This document shows, in pieces, positions 1 to 5,550 of a stretch of 6,560 nt of DNA. Source of the stretch: Candidatus Saccharimonadota bacterium. Lineage in GTDB: Bacteria; Patescibacteriota; Saccharimonadia; Saccharimonadales; SLHW01. Each line of letters starts with the position of its first letter. Position 1 is the first letter of the stretch. The notes below the pieces were generated by a model. It was not told where the DNA came from. It searched no databases and worked only from the letters and a program-made list of their open reading frames with translations. The position numbers were made by a program, and so were the translations under genes. Location: NCBI GenBank assembly GCA_007132685.1, contig SLOC01000056.1, positions 1-6,560 of the forward strand. Reading direction: 5' to 3'.

Positions 1-528
1 AACGGCATTCTTAATGTTACTGCCAAGGACAAAGGTTCTGGTAAAGAGCAGAGCATCACCATTGAAAGCAGCGGCAACCTCGAAAAAGAAGAGGTCGAGA
101 AGATGGCCAAAGATGCTGAAACACATGCTGAAGAAGACAAGAAAAAACGTGAAGCGATCGAGGCACGCAATGCTTTGGATAGTGCTATTTACCAAGCAGA
201 GAAACTAAAGTCTGAGCACAAAGATAAGCTGAGCAAAGACGACACCAAGACGATAGACGATGCGATGGAAGCTGCACAAAAAGTAGTCAAAGACGATAAG
301 GCAGATAAGGACAAACTCGAAGCAGCTGCAAAAGAGCTAACCGACAAAATCATGCCGATTGGCGCGAAGATGTACGAACAGCAATCAGAAGAGGGTGACA
401 AGGAAGAAGGCAAAGCCAAAGGCAAGAAGTCAACTAAGGAAAAGAGCGATGAGCCGGTTGAAGGCGAGATCGTAGATGACGAAAAGGACGACAAGAAAGA
501 TGGCAAGAAGAAGGGCAAGAAGAAATAA
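1..528 (+). CDS. dnaK: DnaK (Hsp70) chaperone, C-terminal part, 5' end outside window
   Basis: This is the final 175 codons of an Hsp70 chaperone, which binds exposed hydrophobic peptides and is cycled by ATP, DnaJ and GrpE in the cytosol. The frame is open from base 1 and opens with NGILNVTAKDKGSGKEQ, the conserved end of the beta-sandwich substrate-binding domain. It continues into the helical lid (EEVEKMAKDAE, HAEEDKKKREAIEARN). The last ~45 residues are a very charged tail that ends DDKKDGKKKGKKK, preceded by EPVEGEIVDDEKDD. This differs from the short acidic end of typical bacterial DnaK, though the EGEIVDD segment may correspond to the usual VVDAEFEEV-like end. The TAA stop lies inside the Shine-Dalgarno sequence of the next ORF. 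The ATPase domain is upstream of the window. No grpE or hrcA is visible here. Identification is secure. Confidence 0.98.
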   Translation, partial: NGILNVTAKDKGSGKEQSITIESSGNLEKEEVEKMAKDAETHAEEDKKKREAIEARNALDSAIYQAEKLKSEHKDKLSKDDTKTIDDAMEAAQKVVKDDKADKDKLEAAAKELTDKIMPIGAKMYEQQSEEGDKEEGKAKGKKSTKEKSDEPVEGEIVDDEKDDKKDGKKKGKKK

Positions 529-534
529 GGAGGT
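526..534 (+). promoter_or_regulatory. Perfect Shine-Dalgarno sequence overlapping the dnaK stop codon
   Basis: TAAGGAGGT is a full complement of the usual 16S rRNA 3' end. It lies 6 nt before the ATG at 541, and its first three bases are the dnaK stop codon. It is the strongest ribosome binding site in the window and the main reason to accept the 45-codon ORF that follows. It also implies translational coupling to dnaK. Confidence 0.85.
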
Positions 535-540
535 CATCAC

Positions 541-678
541 ATGCAGGAGCTAATCGACGATATACGAGCAGCGCTGGACCAGATGAATCGCAGCCTGTCA
601 GACATTGCCGAGCAGAACAAGCGTCAGACCGAGATACTCGAAAAAATGGCGCAAAAACTTGGCGTAAAGGTAGATTAA
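541..678 (+). CDS. 45-residue helical small protein between dnaK and dnaJ
   Basis: I do not recognise this protein. It starts MQELIDDIRAALDQMNRSL and ends KLGVKVD. It has no cysteine, proline or tryptophan and a heptad-like spacing of L, I and M (L4, I5, I8, L12, M15, L19, I22, then I32, L33, M36, L40). This predicts one long amphipathic helix or coiled coil of about 40 residues. Support for it being real: the perfect Shine-Dalgarno at 526-534, its place 12 nt after dnaK, and a next ORF that begins 6 nt after its stop. By context it may act with the Hsp70 system. A coiled coil recalls the N-terminal helix of GrpE, but it is far too short to be GrpE and I see no homology. The function is unknown. 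Confidence 0.72.
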   Translation: MQELIDDIRAALDQMNRSLSDIAEQNKRQTEILEKMAQKLGVKVD

Positions 679-684
679 GTCATT

Positions 685-1068
685 ATGGAGACCGCTCCGA
701 GTCAACCAATCTCTGCAGAAAGTGGAACTGCTGCTGATAGAAGAGTGGTGTGTGATGGTTGCCCGATTGAAGATGTCGTTGAGTCTAAATCACAGGAAGA
801 CATCAGGCACTTTGCAATTGCTGCAAGTGTGGCTGCGAAAACAAGTCGTAGAAAAATGCTAGCAGCTGATAACCCCGAGGGAGCCTCTGATACGATTGCT
901 GTTCGACATCAAGTTGCGAGGAGTATGCGAGCGGATCAGGACAGGCATGGTCAAATTGCCACTATCTGCGGAAACATACTTGATAGTGCGATCAGCTGTG
1001 GCTTTAGTCGTGCTGAAGGCTGTCAATCGGAAATACCTGTTCAGCAAAACCAATCGAGGGTACACTAG
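685..1068 (+). CDS. Hypothetical 127-residue protein between dnaK and dnaJ
   Basis: I do not recognise this protein. The frame exactly fills the space between the 45-codon ORF (stop at 678) and dnaJ (start at 1077). By hand count about 40% of its codons begin with G, the usual signature of real coding sequence. No other frame here is open throughout with such a bias. The product is soluble-looking, Ala- and Ser-rich, with no signal peptide or membrane helix. It has five cysteines: a CxxC pair at residues 23 and 26 (VVCDGCPIED), then C95, C105 and C113, so metal or disulfide binding is possible but unproven. The start lacks a well-placed Shine-Dalgarno (AAAGG ends 14 nt upstream), so translation may depend on coupling from the preceding ORF. 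An internal start cannot be excluded. By position it belongs to the chaperone operon. Confidence 0.65.
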   Translation: METAPSQPISAESGTAADRRVVCDGCPIEDVVESKSQEDIRHFAIAASVAAKTSRRKMLAADNPEGASDTIAVRHQVARSMRADQDRHGQIATICGNILDSAISCGFSRAEGCQSEIPVQQNQSRVH

Positions 1069-1076
1069 TTGTTTGT

Positions 1077-2195
1077 ATGGCCAAGCGAGATTATTACGAA
1101 GTACTAGGAGTAAGCAAGGACGCTAGCGCCGACGAAATCAAAAAGGCGTATCGACGTGCTGCCGTCAAACATCACCCTGATCAAGGTGGCGATGAAGAAA
1201 AGTTCAAGGAAGTCAGTGAAGCATATGAAGTCCTGAAGGATCCGAGCAAGCGACAGCGCTATGATCAATTTGGTCATGCCGGCGTTGGTAGTGCAAACAG
1301 TGGAGCAGGCTTCGGTGGAGATCCATTCGCTGGGTTTGGCGGCCAAGGTCAGGGTGTACACTTTGATTTTGGGGACATTGGGCTCGGTGATATTTTTGAA
1401 AGTTTTTTCGGCGGTGGTGCTGGCGGACGTCAAGGCGGTGGCACTCGTGCCAAGCGAGGTCGTGACGTTGAGGCTGAGATAGAGCTCGATTTTGAGGAGG
1501 CAGTGTTTGGCGCAGAAAAGACGCTTACTTTACGTCTGCATGATGTATGTGAACATTGCAAGGGTAAGACCGTCGAGCCCGGTCATGAGCTGAAAGACTG
1601 TGATGACTGCAAAGGGTCAGGTCAACGAGTCCGAGTAATGCGAACCGTGTTTGGTAATGTGCAACAGGCGACAACTTGCTCAACCTGTGATGGACAAGGA
1701 AAAGTGCCTGAAAAGAAGTGCACGAACTGTCGTGGTAAAGGTGTTGAACAGAAAAAGCAAGACATCAATCTCAAGGTACCAGCTGGTGTTGACGATGGAG
1801 CCGTTATTCGCTTAAGAGAGCACGGTGAGGCGGTCGCTAATGGCGCCAAGGGCGATCTCTATGTAAATATTCGCGTCAAACCACACAAGAAGTTCACCAG
1901 AGAAGGCGATATTATCCTCAGCGAAGAGCACATTAATATGGTTGATGCTGCGCTTGGCACCGAAATAGAAGTCGAAACAATCGATGGCCCTGTTAAGCTT
2001 AAAATACCACCTGGCACTCAATCCGGCACGGACTTTCGACTATCTAATCACGGGGTACCTCATCTCAAGAAAGAGACACGTGGACCGCAGATCATCACTA
2101 TTCATGTAGATATACCCGAAAAGCTTACCAAAAAGCAAAAGGAGCTTCTAGAAGAGTTGAGAGACAGCTCAAATAAGCGCTCGATATTTGGTTAG
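1077..2195 (+). CDS. dnaJ: DnaJ (Hsp40) type I co-chaperone
   Basis: Complete 372-residue co-chaperone that delivers substrates to DnaK and stimulates its ATPase. Order of domains: J-domain (residues 4-66) with HPD at 33-35; Gly/Phe-rich linker to about residue 122; zinc-finger region with all four CxxC pairs (C158/C161, C175/C178, C201/C204, C215/C218); then the C-terminal substrate-binding and dimerisation domain, ending NKRSIFG. The first zinc repeat reads CEHCKGKT, missing the usual last glycine; the other three keep CxxCxGxG. The length is normal for the family. The ATG at 1077 gives the classical MAKRDYYEVLGV start. It has no nearby Shine-Dalgarno (GAGGG lies about 16 nt away), so reinitiation after the preceding stop, 8 nt upstream, is likely. 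Its stop faces the stop of the GGDEF gene across 6 bp. Confidence 0.99.
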   Translation: MAKRDYYEVLGVSKDASADEIKKAYRRAAVKHHPDQGGDEEKFKEVSEAYEVLKDPSKRQRYDQFGHAGVGSANSGAGFGGDPFAGFGGQGQGVHFDFGDIGLGDIFESFFGGGAGGRQGGGTRAKRGRDVEAEIELDFEEAVFGAEKTLTLRLHDVCEHCKGKTVEPGHELKDCDDCKGSGQRVRVMRTVFGNVQQATTCSTCDGQGKVPEKKCTNCRGKGVEQKKQDINLKVPAGVDDGAVIRLREHGEAVANGAKGDLYVNIRVKPHKKFTREGDIILSEEHINMVDAALGTEIEVETIDGPVKLKIPPGTQSGTDFRLSNHGVPHLKKETRGPQIITIHVDIPEKLTKKQKELLEELRDSSNKRSIFG

Positions 2196-2201
2196 CTACT
2201 G

Positions 2202-2915
2202 TTAAAATCCTTTGGGAATAATCGGCGGTCGAATGCCTAATTTTTCCAAGCCTAGGCGGACAGCCGGATTTATTAAGGCTGCCTTTTCTTCCAAGGTTAG
2301 ATTACCCCATAGCGCTTCGCGATGCTTGTCTTTGTCGAGCATCATCTTTTCGTCTGCCTCTTGGAGCATATCTGTAGCATTCATGCCTGGTTCATAAACA
2401 GCACCCCCAATAGAAACACTGAAGCCGACTTTCTGCAACCTTTCATCTTTAGCTATTACTTCATCAAATTCAGCTCTAATACGGTCAATTATTATTCCCA
2501 GCCGCTCTTGATCATCGATGCCTTCAGTGTCAACCTCTTCTTCTTTAAGCGAATTGAGATCGCAAAACACCACATACTCATCGCCGCCGTAGCGACTTGC
2601 AGCATCGCTACTGATTAATCTTTCATGGGCGAACACGTCTTTAGCCCTTTGCTCTTCGCTTTCCTCATTGTTTTGGCGAACAGTTTTTGCAAGTACTGAC
2701 TCAGTTACCTCTAAAACATGATCGCCGTATTCATGACCATATATATCATTAACACCCTTGAAGTTACCAAGGTCAATAGATATTACACCGCAATGCTTAT
2801 TACCCTTCTCGATTTGTTCTGCGAGGTGTGCTTTCCATTCTTCTTTAATGAGCAAAGGTGTGCCTGTATCGATATTTTCAGGGGTATATTCTAACGGTTT
2901 TTGTTGTTCTGACAT
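2202..2915 (-). CDS. Stand-alone GGDEF protein, predicted diguanylate cyclase
   Basis: Predicted cytosolic enzyme that makes cyclic di-GMP from two GTP. In 237 residues I see one GGDEF domain and no sensor, receiver or membrane segment. Compared from memory with PleD, the key residues are present: metal Asp (D48), Lys (K53), guanine-binding N56 and D65 in NDIYGHEYGD, the signature GGDEY at 110-114 with D112 and E113, and K195 and R199 in the terminal helix. The last signature residue is Tyr, not Phe. The product-binding I-site RxxD is broken: the Arg position is I101 (ISSD), so classical feedback inhibition is unlikely. Two acidic stretches (about 82-98 and 122-137) enlarge the domain. A 37-residue tail rich in Leu, Ile and Pro ends RPPIIPKGF. 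No Shine-Dalgarno precedes the ATG. The gene is divergent from the rimB-rimK cluster. Activity is predicted, not shown. Confidence 0.93.
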   Translation of the reverse strand: MSEQQKPLEYTPENIDTGTPLLIKEEWKAHLAEQIEKGNKHCGVISIDLGNFKGVNDIYGHEYGDHVLEVTESVLAKTVRQNNEESEEQRAKDVFAHERLISSDAASRYGGDEYVVFCDLNSLKEEEVDTEGIDDQERLGIIIDRIRAEFDEVIAKDERLQKVGFSVSIGGAVYEPGMNATDMLQEADEKMMLDKDKHREALWGNLTLEEKAALINPAVRLGLEKLGIRPPIIPKGF

Positions 2916-2921
2916 AGGTAT

Positions 2922-2950
2922 ATATTAACATAAAAAATACAATAAATCAA
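2922..2950 (-). promoter_or_regulatory. Candidate promoter of the GGDEF gene, apparently leaderless
   Basis: On the minus strand, TTGATT (2950-2945), a 17-bp spacer and TAATAT (2927-2922) lie directly upstream of the start codon at 2915. A normal -10 to start-site distance puts transcription start at or next to the A of the ATG. That agrees with the lack of a Shine-Dalgarno. Both hexamers match consensus at 4 of 6 bases, so this is moderate evidence. Confidence 0.45.
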
Positions 2951-2976
2951 TGACGTGGTGTAAATATGTACCTTGT

Positions 2977-3005
2977 TTGCCTAGTTTATTCAACTCAGGC
3001 ATAAT
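2977..3005 (+). promoter_or_regulatory. Candidate promoter for the 40-codon membrane ORF
   Basis: TTGCCT (2977-2982), a 17-bp spacer and CATAAT (3000-3005, 5 of 6 to consensus) would start transcription at about 3012-3014. The ATG is at 3014, so the transcript would again be leaderless or nearly so. It is divergent from the GGDEF promoter, with 26 bp between the two -35 boxes, which is room for a shared operator. I see no convincing inverted repeat there. Confidence 0.42.
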
Positions 3006-3013
3006 CATCTAGC

Positions 3014-3136
3014 ATGAAGCGGCTATACTCAAATCAAGCAGGTCTTGTGTTAGGTGTAGTTATAATGCTAATGTTGCTCATCGGTCTTATTGTGGTTGTA
3101 TTGGCTCGTATCCTGTACAGCGAGGCAAATCTTTGA
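3014..3136 (+). CDS. Putative 40-residue single-pass membrane protein
   Basis: Small ORF beginning MKRLYSNQAG, followed by about 23 residues of almost unbroken V, L, I, M and G (residues 11-31), then RILYSEANL and a TGA stop. The positive N-terminus (K2, R3), one hydrophobic helix and a short polar tail make a textbook small membrane protein, probably with the N-terminus in the cytoplasm. A promoter-like sequence ends just before the ATG, and no Shine-Dalgarno is present. The stop codon is embedded in the -35 box of the next promoter. I recognise no family. The frame is short enough to arise by chance, but continuous hydrophobicity together with a placed promoter favours a real gene. By location it could act with the GGDEF or RimB/RimK proteins, which is speculation. 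Confidence 0.5.
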   Translation: MKRLYSNQAGLVLGVVIMLMLLIGLIVVVLARILYSEANL

Positions 3137-3161
3137 CAAAATACAACAAGAATGATAATAT
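3133..3161 (+). promoter_or_regulatory. Promoter of the rimB-rimK cluster
   Basis: A perfect TTGACA (3133-3138), a 17-bp spacer and TAATAT (3156-3161) precede the RimB start by about 21 nt. The -10 hexamer is the same as that proposed for the divergent GGDEF gene. Predicted start near 3168 gives a leader of about 15 nt, containing a weak GGAA (3171-3174) 8 nt before the ATG. Confidence 0.6.
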
Positions 3162-3182
3162 ATTCTAACTGGAACAATAGTA

Positions 3183-3605
3183 ATGAAACCAACTTCAGCA
3201 TCTAAAGTTTTGGCCGCTTTTGAGGAGATAAGTTTTCCTGAGTTTGACATGCAAGGAATTAAAGCCAAGATTGATACTGGCGCGTATTCTGGGGCAATCC
3301 ATTGCACTCGCATTCACGAAGCCAAGGAAAATGGAAAGAAATTCCTGTATTTTTCACCTTTTGATAATCCAGAACTCGTGAAGAAAACACCTAGCTTTAC
3401 CAAACGAACCGTCCGTAGCTCGAACGGCACTAGCCAAAAACGATATTTCATCGACACCCAAATTGTCATCAAGGGGAACCAGTACCCAATACATATCAGC
3501 CTAGCCGATCGCAGCGATATGCGCTGGCCGGTGTTAATCGGACGTCGTTTTTTGAAAAACCATCAGTTCGTAGTTGACGTTCGTGGGCATTCTCACGTAT
3601 CGTAA
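3183..3605 (+). CDS. rimB: RimB-like retropepsin-type aspartic protease (PF05618 family)
   Basis: This 140-residue protein belongs to the family once called 'ATP-dependent zinc protease', now known to have a retropepsin-like fold. Characterised members (RimB) cut the poly-glutamate tails that RimK adds to ribosomal protein S6. Visible motifs: the catalytic IDTGAYSGAIHC with Asp31-Thr-Gly at 31-33, VRSSNG at 77-82, and the C-terminal block SDMRWPVLIGRRFLKNHQFVV (about 111-131). These are the three conserved blocks of the family, in order, and the length is normal. There is no signal peptide, so it is cytosolic; such proteins act as dimers if they follow the retropepsin rule. It sits 30 nt upstream of rimK, which strongly supports the pairing of eraser and writer. 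Family assignment is confident; substrate is inferred. Confidence 0.93.
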   Translation: MKPTSASKVLAAFEEISFPEFDMQGIKAKIDTGAYSGAIHCTRIHEAKENGKKFLYFSPFDNPELVKKTPSFTKRTVRSSNGTSQKRYFIDTQIVIKGNQYPIHISLADRSDMRWPVLIGRRFLKNHQFVVDVRGHSHVS

Positions 3606-3635
3606 ACACGTCCTTAATCGAAAGAGAATTATTCC

Positions 3636-4550
3636 ATGAAGCTTGCAATTTTATCCAGAGGAAAAGATAACGTATCAACCAAGCGACTATACCAAGTCGC
3701 AAAGGATCGTGGACACGCGGTTGAAATCATTGACTATTCACGTTGCTACGCCACGATAGAGAAAAGCAACCCGCTGGTTAGTGTCAACGGTCGTGACCTA
3801 AGTGATTTCGATGCGATTATTCCACGTATAGCGAGCTCCTTTACGCGTTATGGAAGTGCTATCGTGCGACAATTTGAAATGCAAGGTGTGTATACAACTA
3901 CGAGCTCAATTGCACTAGTGCGTTCTAGGGACAAACTTCGCAGCATGCAACTGTTAGCTCGAGCCGGTGTCGGTATACCCAAAACGGTGTTCTCGCGTGG
4001 CATGAGCACCAATATAGATGATTTGATTGAAGATTTGGGAGGCACACCAATTATTATCAAGTTGGCTCGGGGGACTCACGGCAATGGCGTTGTTCTTGCT
4101 GACACGAAAAAGGCTGCCAAGTCAACTCTCCAGGCGTTTTATCTAATGGACGATGACGGGACGAATATCCTGCTTCAAGAATTTATCGAAGAATCAGCTG
4201 GTGAAGATATTCGAGCCTTTGTGGTTGGCGGGAAGGTAGTCGCGAGTATGAAGCGACAAAGCCTAGATGATGACTTCCGGTCAAACATTCACCAGGGTGG
4301 TGGCGGCACTCCAGTCAAACTCACTGTGGAAGAGCGTAAAACCGCTCAAAAGGCGGCACGCTCAATGGGGTTATCGATATGCGGTGTCGATATGATGCGT
4401 TCGGAGCGTGGCCCACTTGTACTAGAGGTTAATGCGAGCCCTGGTTTCGCTATCGAGGAAGTGACCAAGCGAGATGTTGCAGGCAAAATCATAGACTATG
4501 TCGAACAAAACGCCAAGGGCAAACAAAAACGTGACCGAGTCGGCGCCTAG
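3636..4550 (+). CDS. rimK: RimK-type ATP-grasp glutamate ligase
   Basis: ATP-grasp ligase of 304 residues, close to E. coli RimK (300). RimK adds glutamates to the C-terminus of ribosomal protein S6 using ATP. N-terminal domain starts MKLAILSRG; SRDKLRSMQLLARAGVGIPKT (about 97-117) is the conserved entry to the ATP-grasp fold. Then come the ATP-binding Lys in IIIKLARGTHGNGVV (K142 and the Gly loop), LLQEFI with E182, EDIRAFVVGGKVVAS (190-204), and FRSNIHQGGGG (214-224). The metal ligands are D252 (CGVDMM) and E264/N266 (LEVNASPGF). No active-site residue appears missing. AAGAGA at 3622-3627 is a weak ribosome binding site. The start of the DUF192 gene lies inside its 3' end. Other RimK-like ligases use different acceptors (for example LysX, or tetrahydromethanopterin and F420 enzymes); the rimB neighbour favours S6. 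Confidence 0.95.
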   Translation: MKLAILSRGKDNVSTKRLYQVAKDRGHAVEIIDYSRCYATIEKSNPLVSVNGRDLSDFDAIIPRIASSFTRYGSAIVRQFEMQGVYTTTSSIALVRSRDKLRSMQLLARAGVGIPKTVFSRGMSTNIDDLIEDLGGTPIIIKLARGTHGNGVVLADTKKAAKSTLQAFYLMDDDGTNILLQEFIEESAGEDIRAFVVGGKVVASMKRQSLDDDFRSNIHQGGGGTPVKLTVEERKTAQKAARSMGLSICGVDMMRSERGPLVLEVNASPGFAIEEVTKRDVAGKIIDYVEQNAKGKQKRDRVGA

Positions 4551-5025
4551 TCGATCGTACACGTGGCTCATCGCGCCACTCTGTATCTTTCTGCTGCTCG
4601 TTGTTGCTGGTGTAGCAGCAGTACTTGTTGCTGACAGTCGAGAGCCAGAAACTGACTGCGTTATTCTCAGTAGTGACGAGCAGGCAGAAGAGGTCTGTGT
4701 TGCTCTAGAAGTGGCAGATACCCGAGAAAAACAAATCCGCGGACTCTCGGGTAGAGAATCAATGCCACTAAATAAGGGCATGCTTTTTGATTTTGGTGAT
4801 ATCGGGAAGCATTGCATGTGGATGCCCGACATGCATTTTTCTATCGATATTATCTGGCTTAGCCCGTCAGAAGAGGTAGTCGATATCGCTGAAAGCGTGC
4901 ACCCAGACAGTTATCCGGATGAAATATTTTGTAATGAATCAGGAGCGGCTCGCTACGTTATAGAGGTAAACGCTGGCGTCGTGGAGGCGGCAGACATGCA
5001 CGTCGGGCAACAGATACAACTCTAA
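4498..5025 (+). CDS. Membrane-anchored DUF192 protein
   Basis: 175 residues: a polar N-terminus, one membrane helix at about 22-45, then a DUF192 domain (about 67-175), probably outside the membrane. Family motifs: RGLSGRESMPLNKGMLFDF (81-99), the CMWMPDMHFSIDIIWL block (106-121) that corresponds to the FWMKNTxxPLDIIF motif, and RYVIEVNAG (152-160). DUF192 has no settled biochemical role. The external part holds four cysteines (C54, C67, C106, C145), which could form disulfides. The start is uncertain: ATG at 4498 overlaps rimK by 53 nt, while GTG at 4531 overlaps by 20 nt and has AAGGG 11 nt upstream. Either keeps the membrane helix. The overlap indicates the same transcript as rimB-rimK, but no functional link to glutamylation is known to me. 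Confidence 0.92.
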   Translation: MSNKTPRANKNVTESAPSRSYTWLIAPLCIFLLLVVAGVAAVLVADSREPETDCVILSSDEQAEEVCVALEVADTREKQIRGLSGRESMPLNKGMLFDFGDIGKHCMWMPDMHFSIDIIWLSPSEEVVDIAESVHPDSYPDEIFCNESGAARYVIEVNAGVVEAADMHVGQQIQL

Positions 5026-5049
5026 GCCGCTTGTGCTACGATTACTATA

Positions 5050-5532
5050 GTGGAAGCATACATTATTATCGGATTCTTGTTCGGGTTCCCGCTTGTTGTC
5101 GGAACACTATTTCGAGTAAGCACGTCGTTTTTATTCGCGACGATATTGGCAGCTGAGCTGCTTGAACGGTATTTCGTTTATGATGTACAGCTGGTGCTCC
5201 AGCCATTCATTGGCAGTGATATCGCGCTCGAATACGTCGGCATAATCATGCTTAGTCTTCCGGTAATATTTACGGGTATTTTTCTAAAAGGCAGCCTCTC
5301 ACGGGTGCGCGTGGCACTGCACTTTATCCCGCTGGTGTTGTGTGGCATCGTGTTTGCTGCGTTTGCCGGTCCAATTCTCCCTGAAGTGATCCAGTCTGAA
5401 CTAATGCAAATCGAAGTCGGGAGAATACTTCTAGAGAACAGCAACTTTATTGTCGGTGTGACTGTATTCTTGCACTTGTTTGCACTGTGGTTTCTCACCA
5501 AAGTAAAAGACGAAAAGCCTAAAAAGAAATAG
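5050..5532 (+). CDS. Multi-pass membrane protein of unknown function
   Basis: I do not recognise the family of this 160-residue protein. Hydrophobic segments at about 4-21, 25-39 (short), 61-80, 87-110 and 131-150 suggest four or five membrane helices. The tail KVKDEKPKKK is strongly basic and likely cytoplasmic. The start codon is GTG at 5050, 24 nt after the DUF192 stop; the next in-frame ATG is at codon 67, so the upstream GTG is needed to keep the first two hydrophobic segments. No Shine-Dalgarno is visible. It may be the last gene of the rimB-rimK-DUF192 unit. The size and layout recall small CvpA- or YqhA-like membrane proteins, but I see no motif that would assign it. It converges on the minus-strand gene across 18 bp. 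Confidence 0.8.
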   Translation: MEAYIIIGFLFGFPLVVGTLFRVSTSFLFATILAAELLERYFVYDVQLVLQPFIGSDIALEYVGIIMLSLPVIFTGIFLKGSLSRVRVALHFIPLVLCGIVFAAFAGPILPEVIQSELMQIEVGRILLENSNFIVGVTVFLHLFALWFLTKVKDEKPKKK

Positions 5533-5550
5533 ACACTAAACAAGAAATTT

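Noticed and set aside
189..518. Minus-strand frame opposite dnaK with Ser/Phe/Leu-rich product
   Set aside because: The composition is the mirror of the Lys/Glu-rich dnaK tail; an antisense shadow.
1..1080. CIRCE element (TTAGCACTC-N9-GAGTGCTAA) for HrcA control of the chaperone genes
   Set aside because: None seen; the operon promoter is upstream of the window.
896..1126. Plus-strand 76-codon frame overlapping the end of the 127-codon ORF and the start of dnaJ
   Set aside because: It overlaps dnaJ's certain J-domain and lacks a ribosome binding site; the competing frame has clear coding bias.
3134..3205. Possible read-through of the TGA of the 40-codon ORF, as in UGA-recoding CPR lineages
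   Set aside because: The extension is Asn/Ser-rich and runs through a perfect -35 box into rimB, which looks like non-coding AT-rich sequence; nothing else in the window requires recoded UGA.
3068..3313. Minus-strand 81-codon frame opposite the rimB promoter and 5' end
   Set aside because: It covers the rimB catalytic region in antisense and has no start signals.
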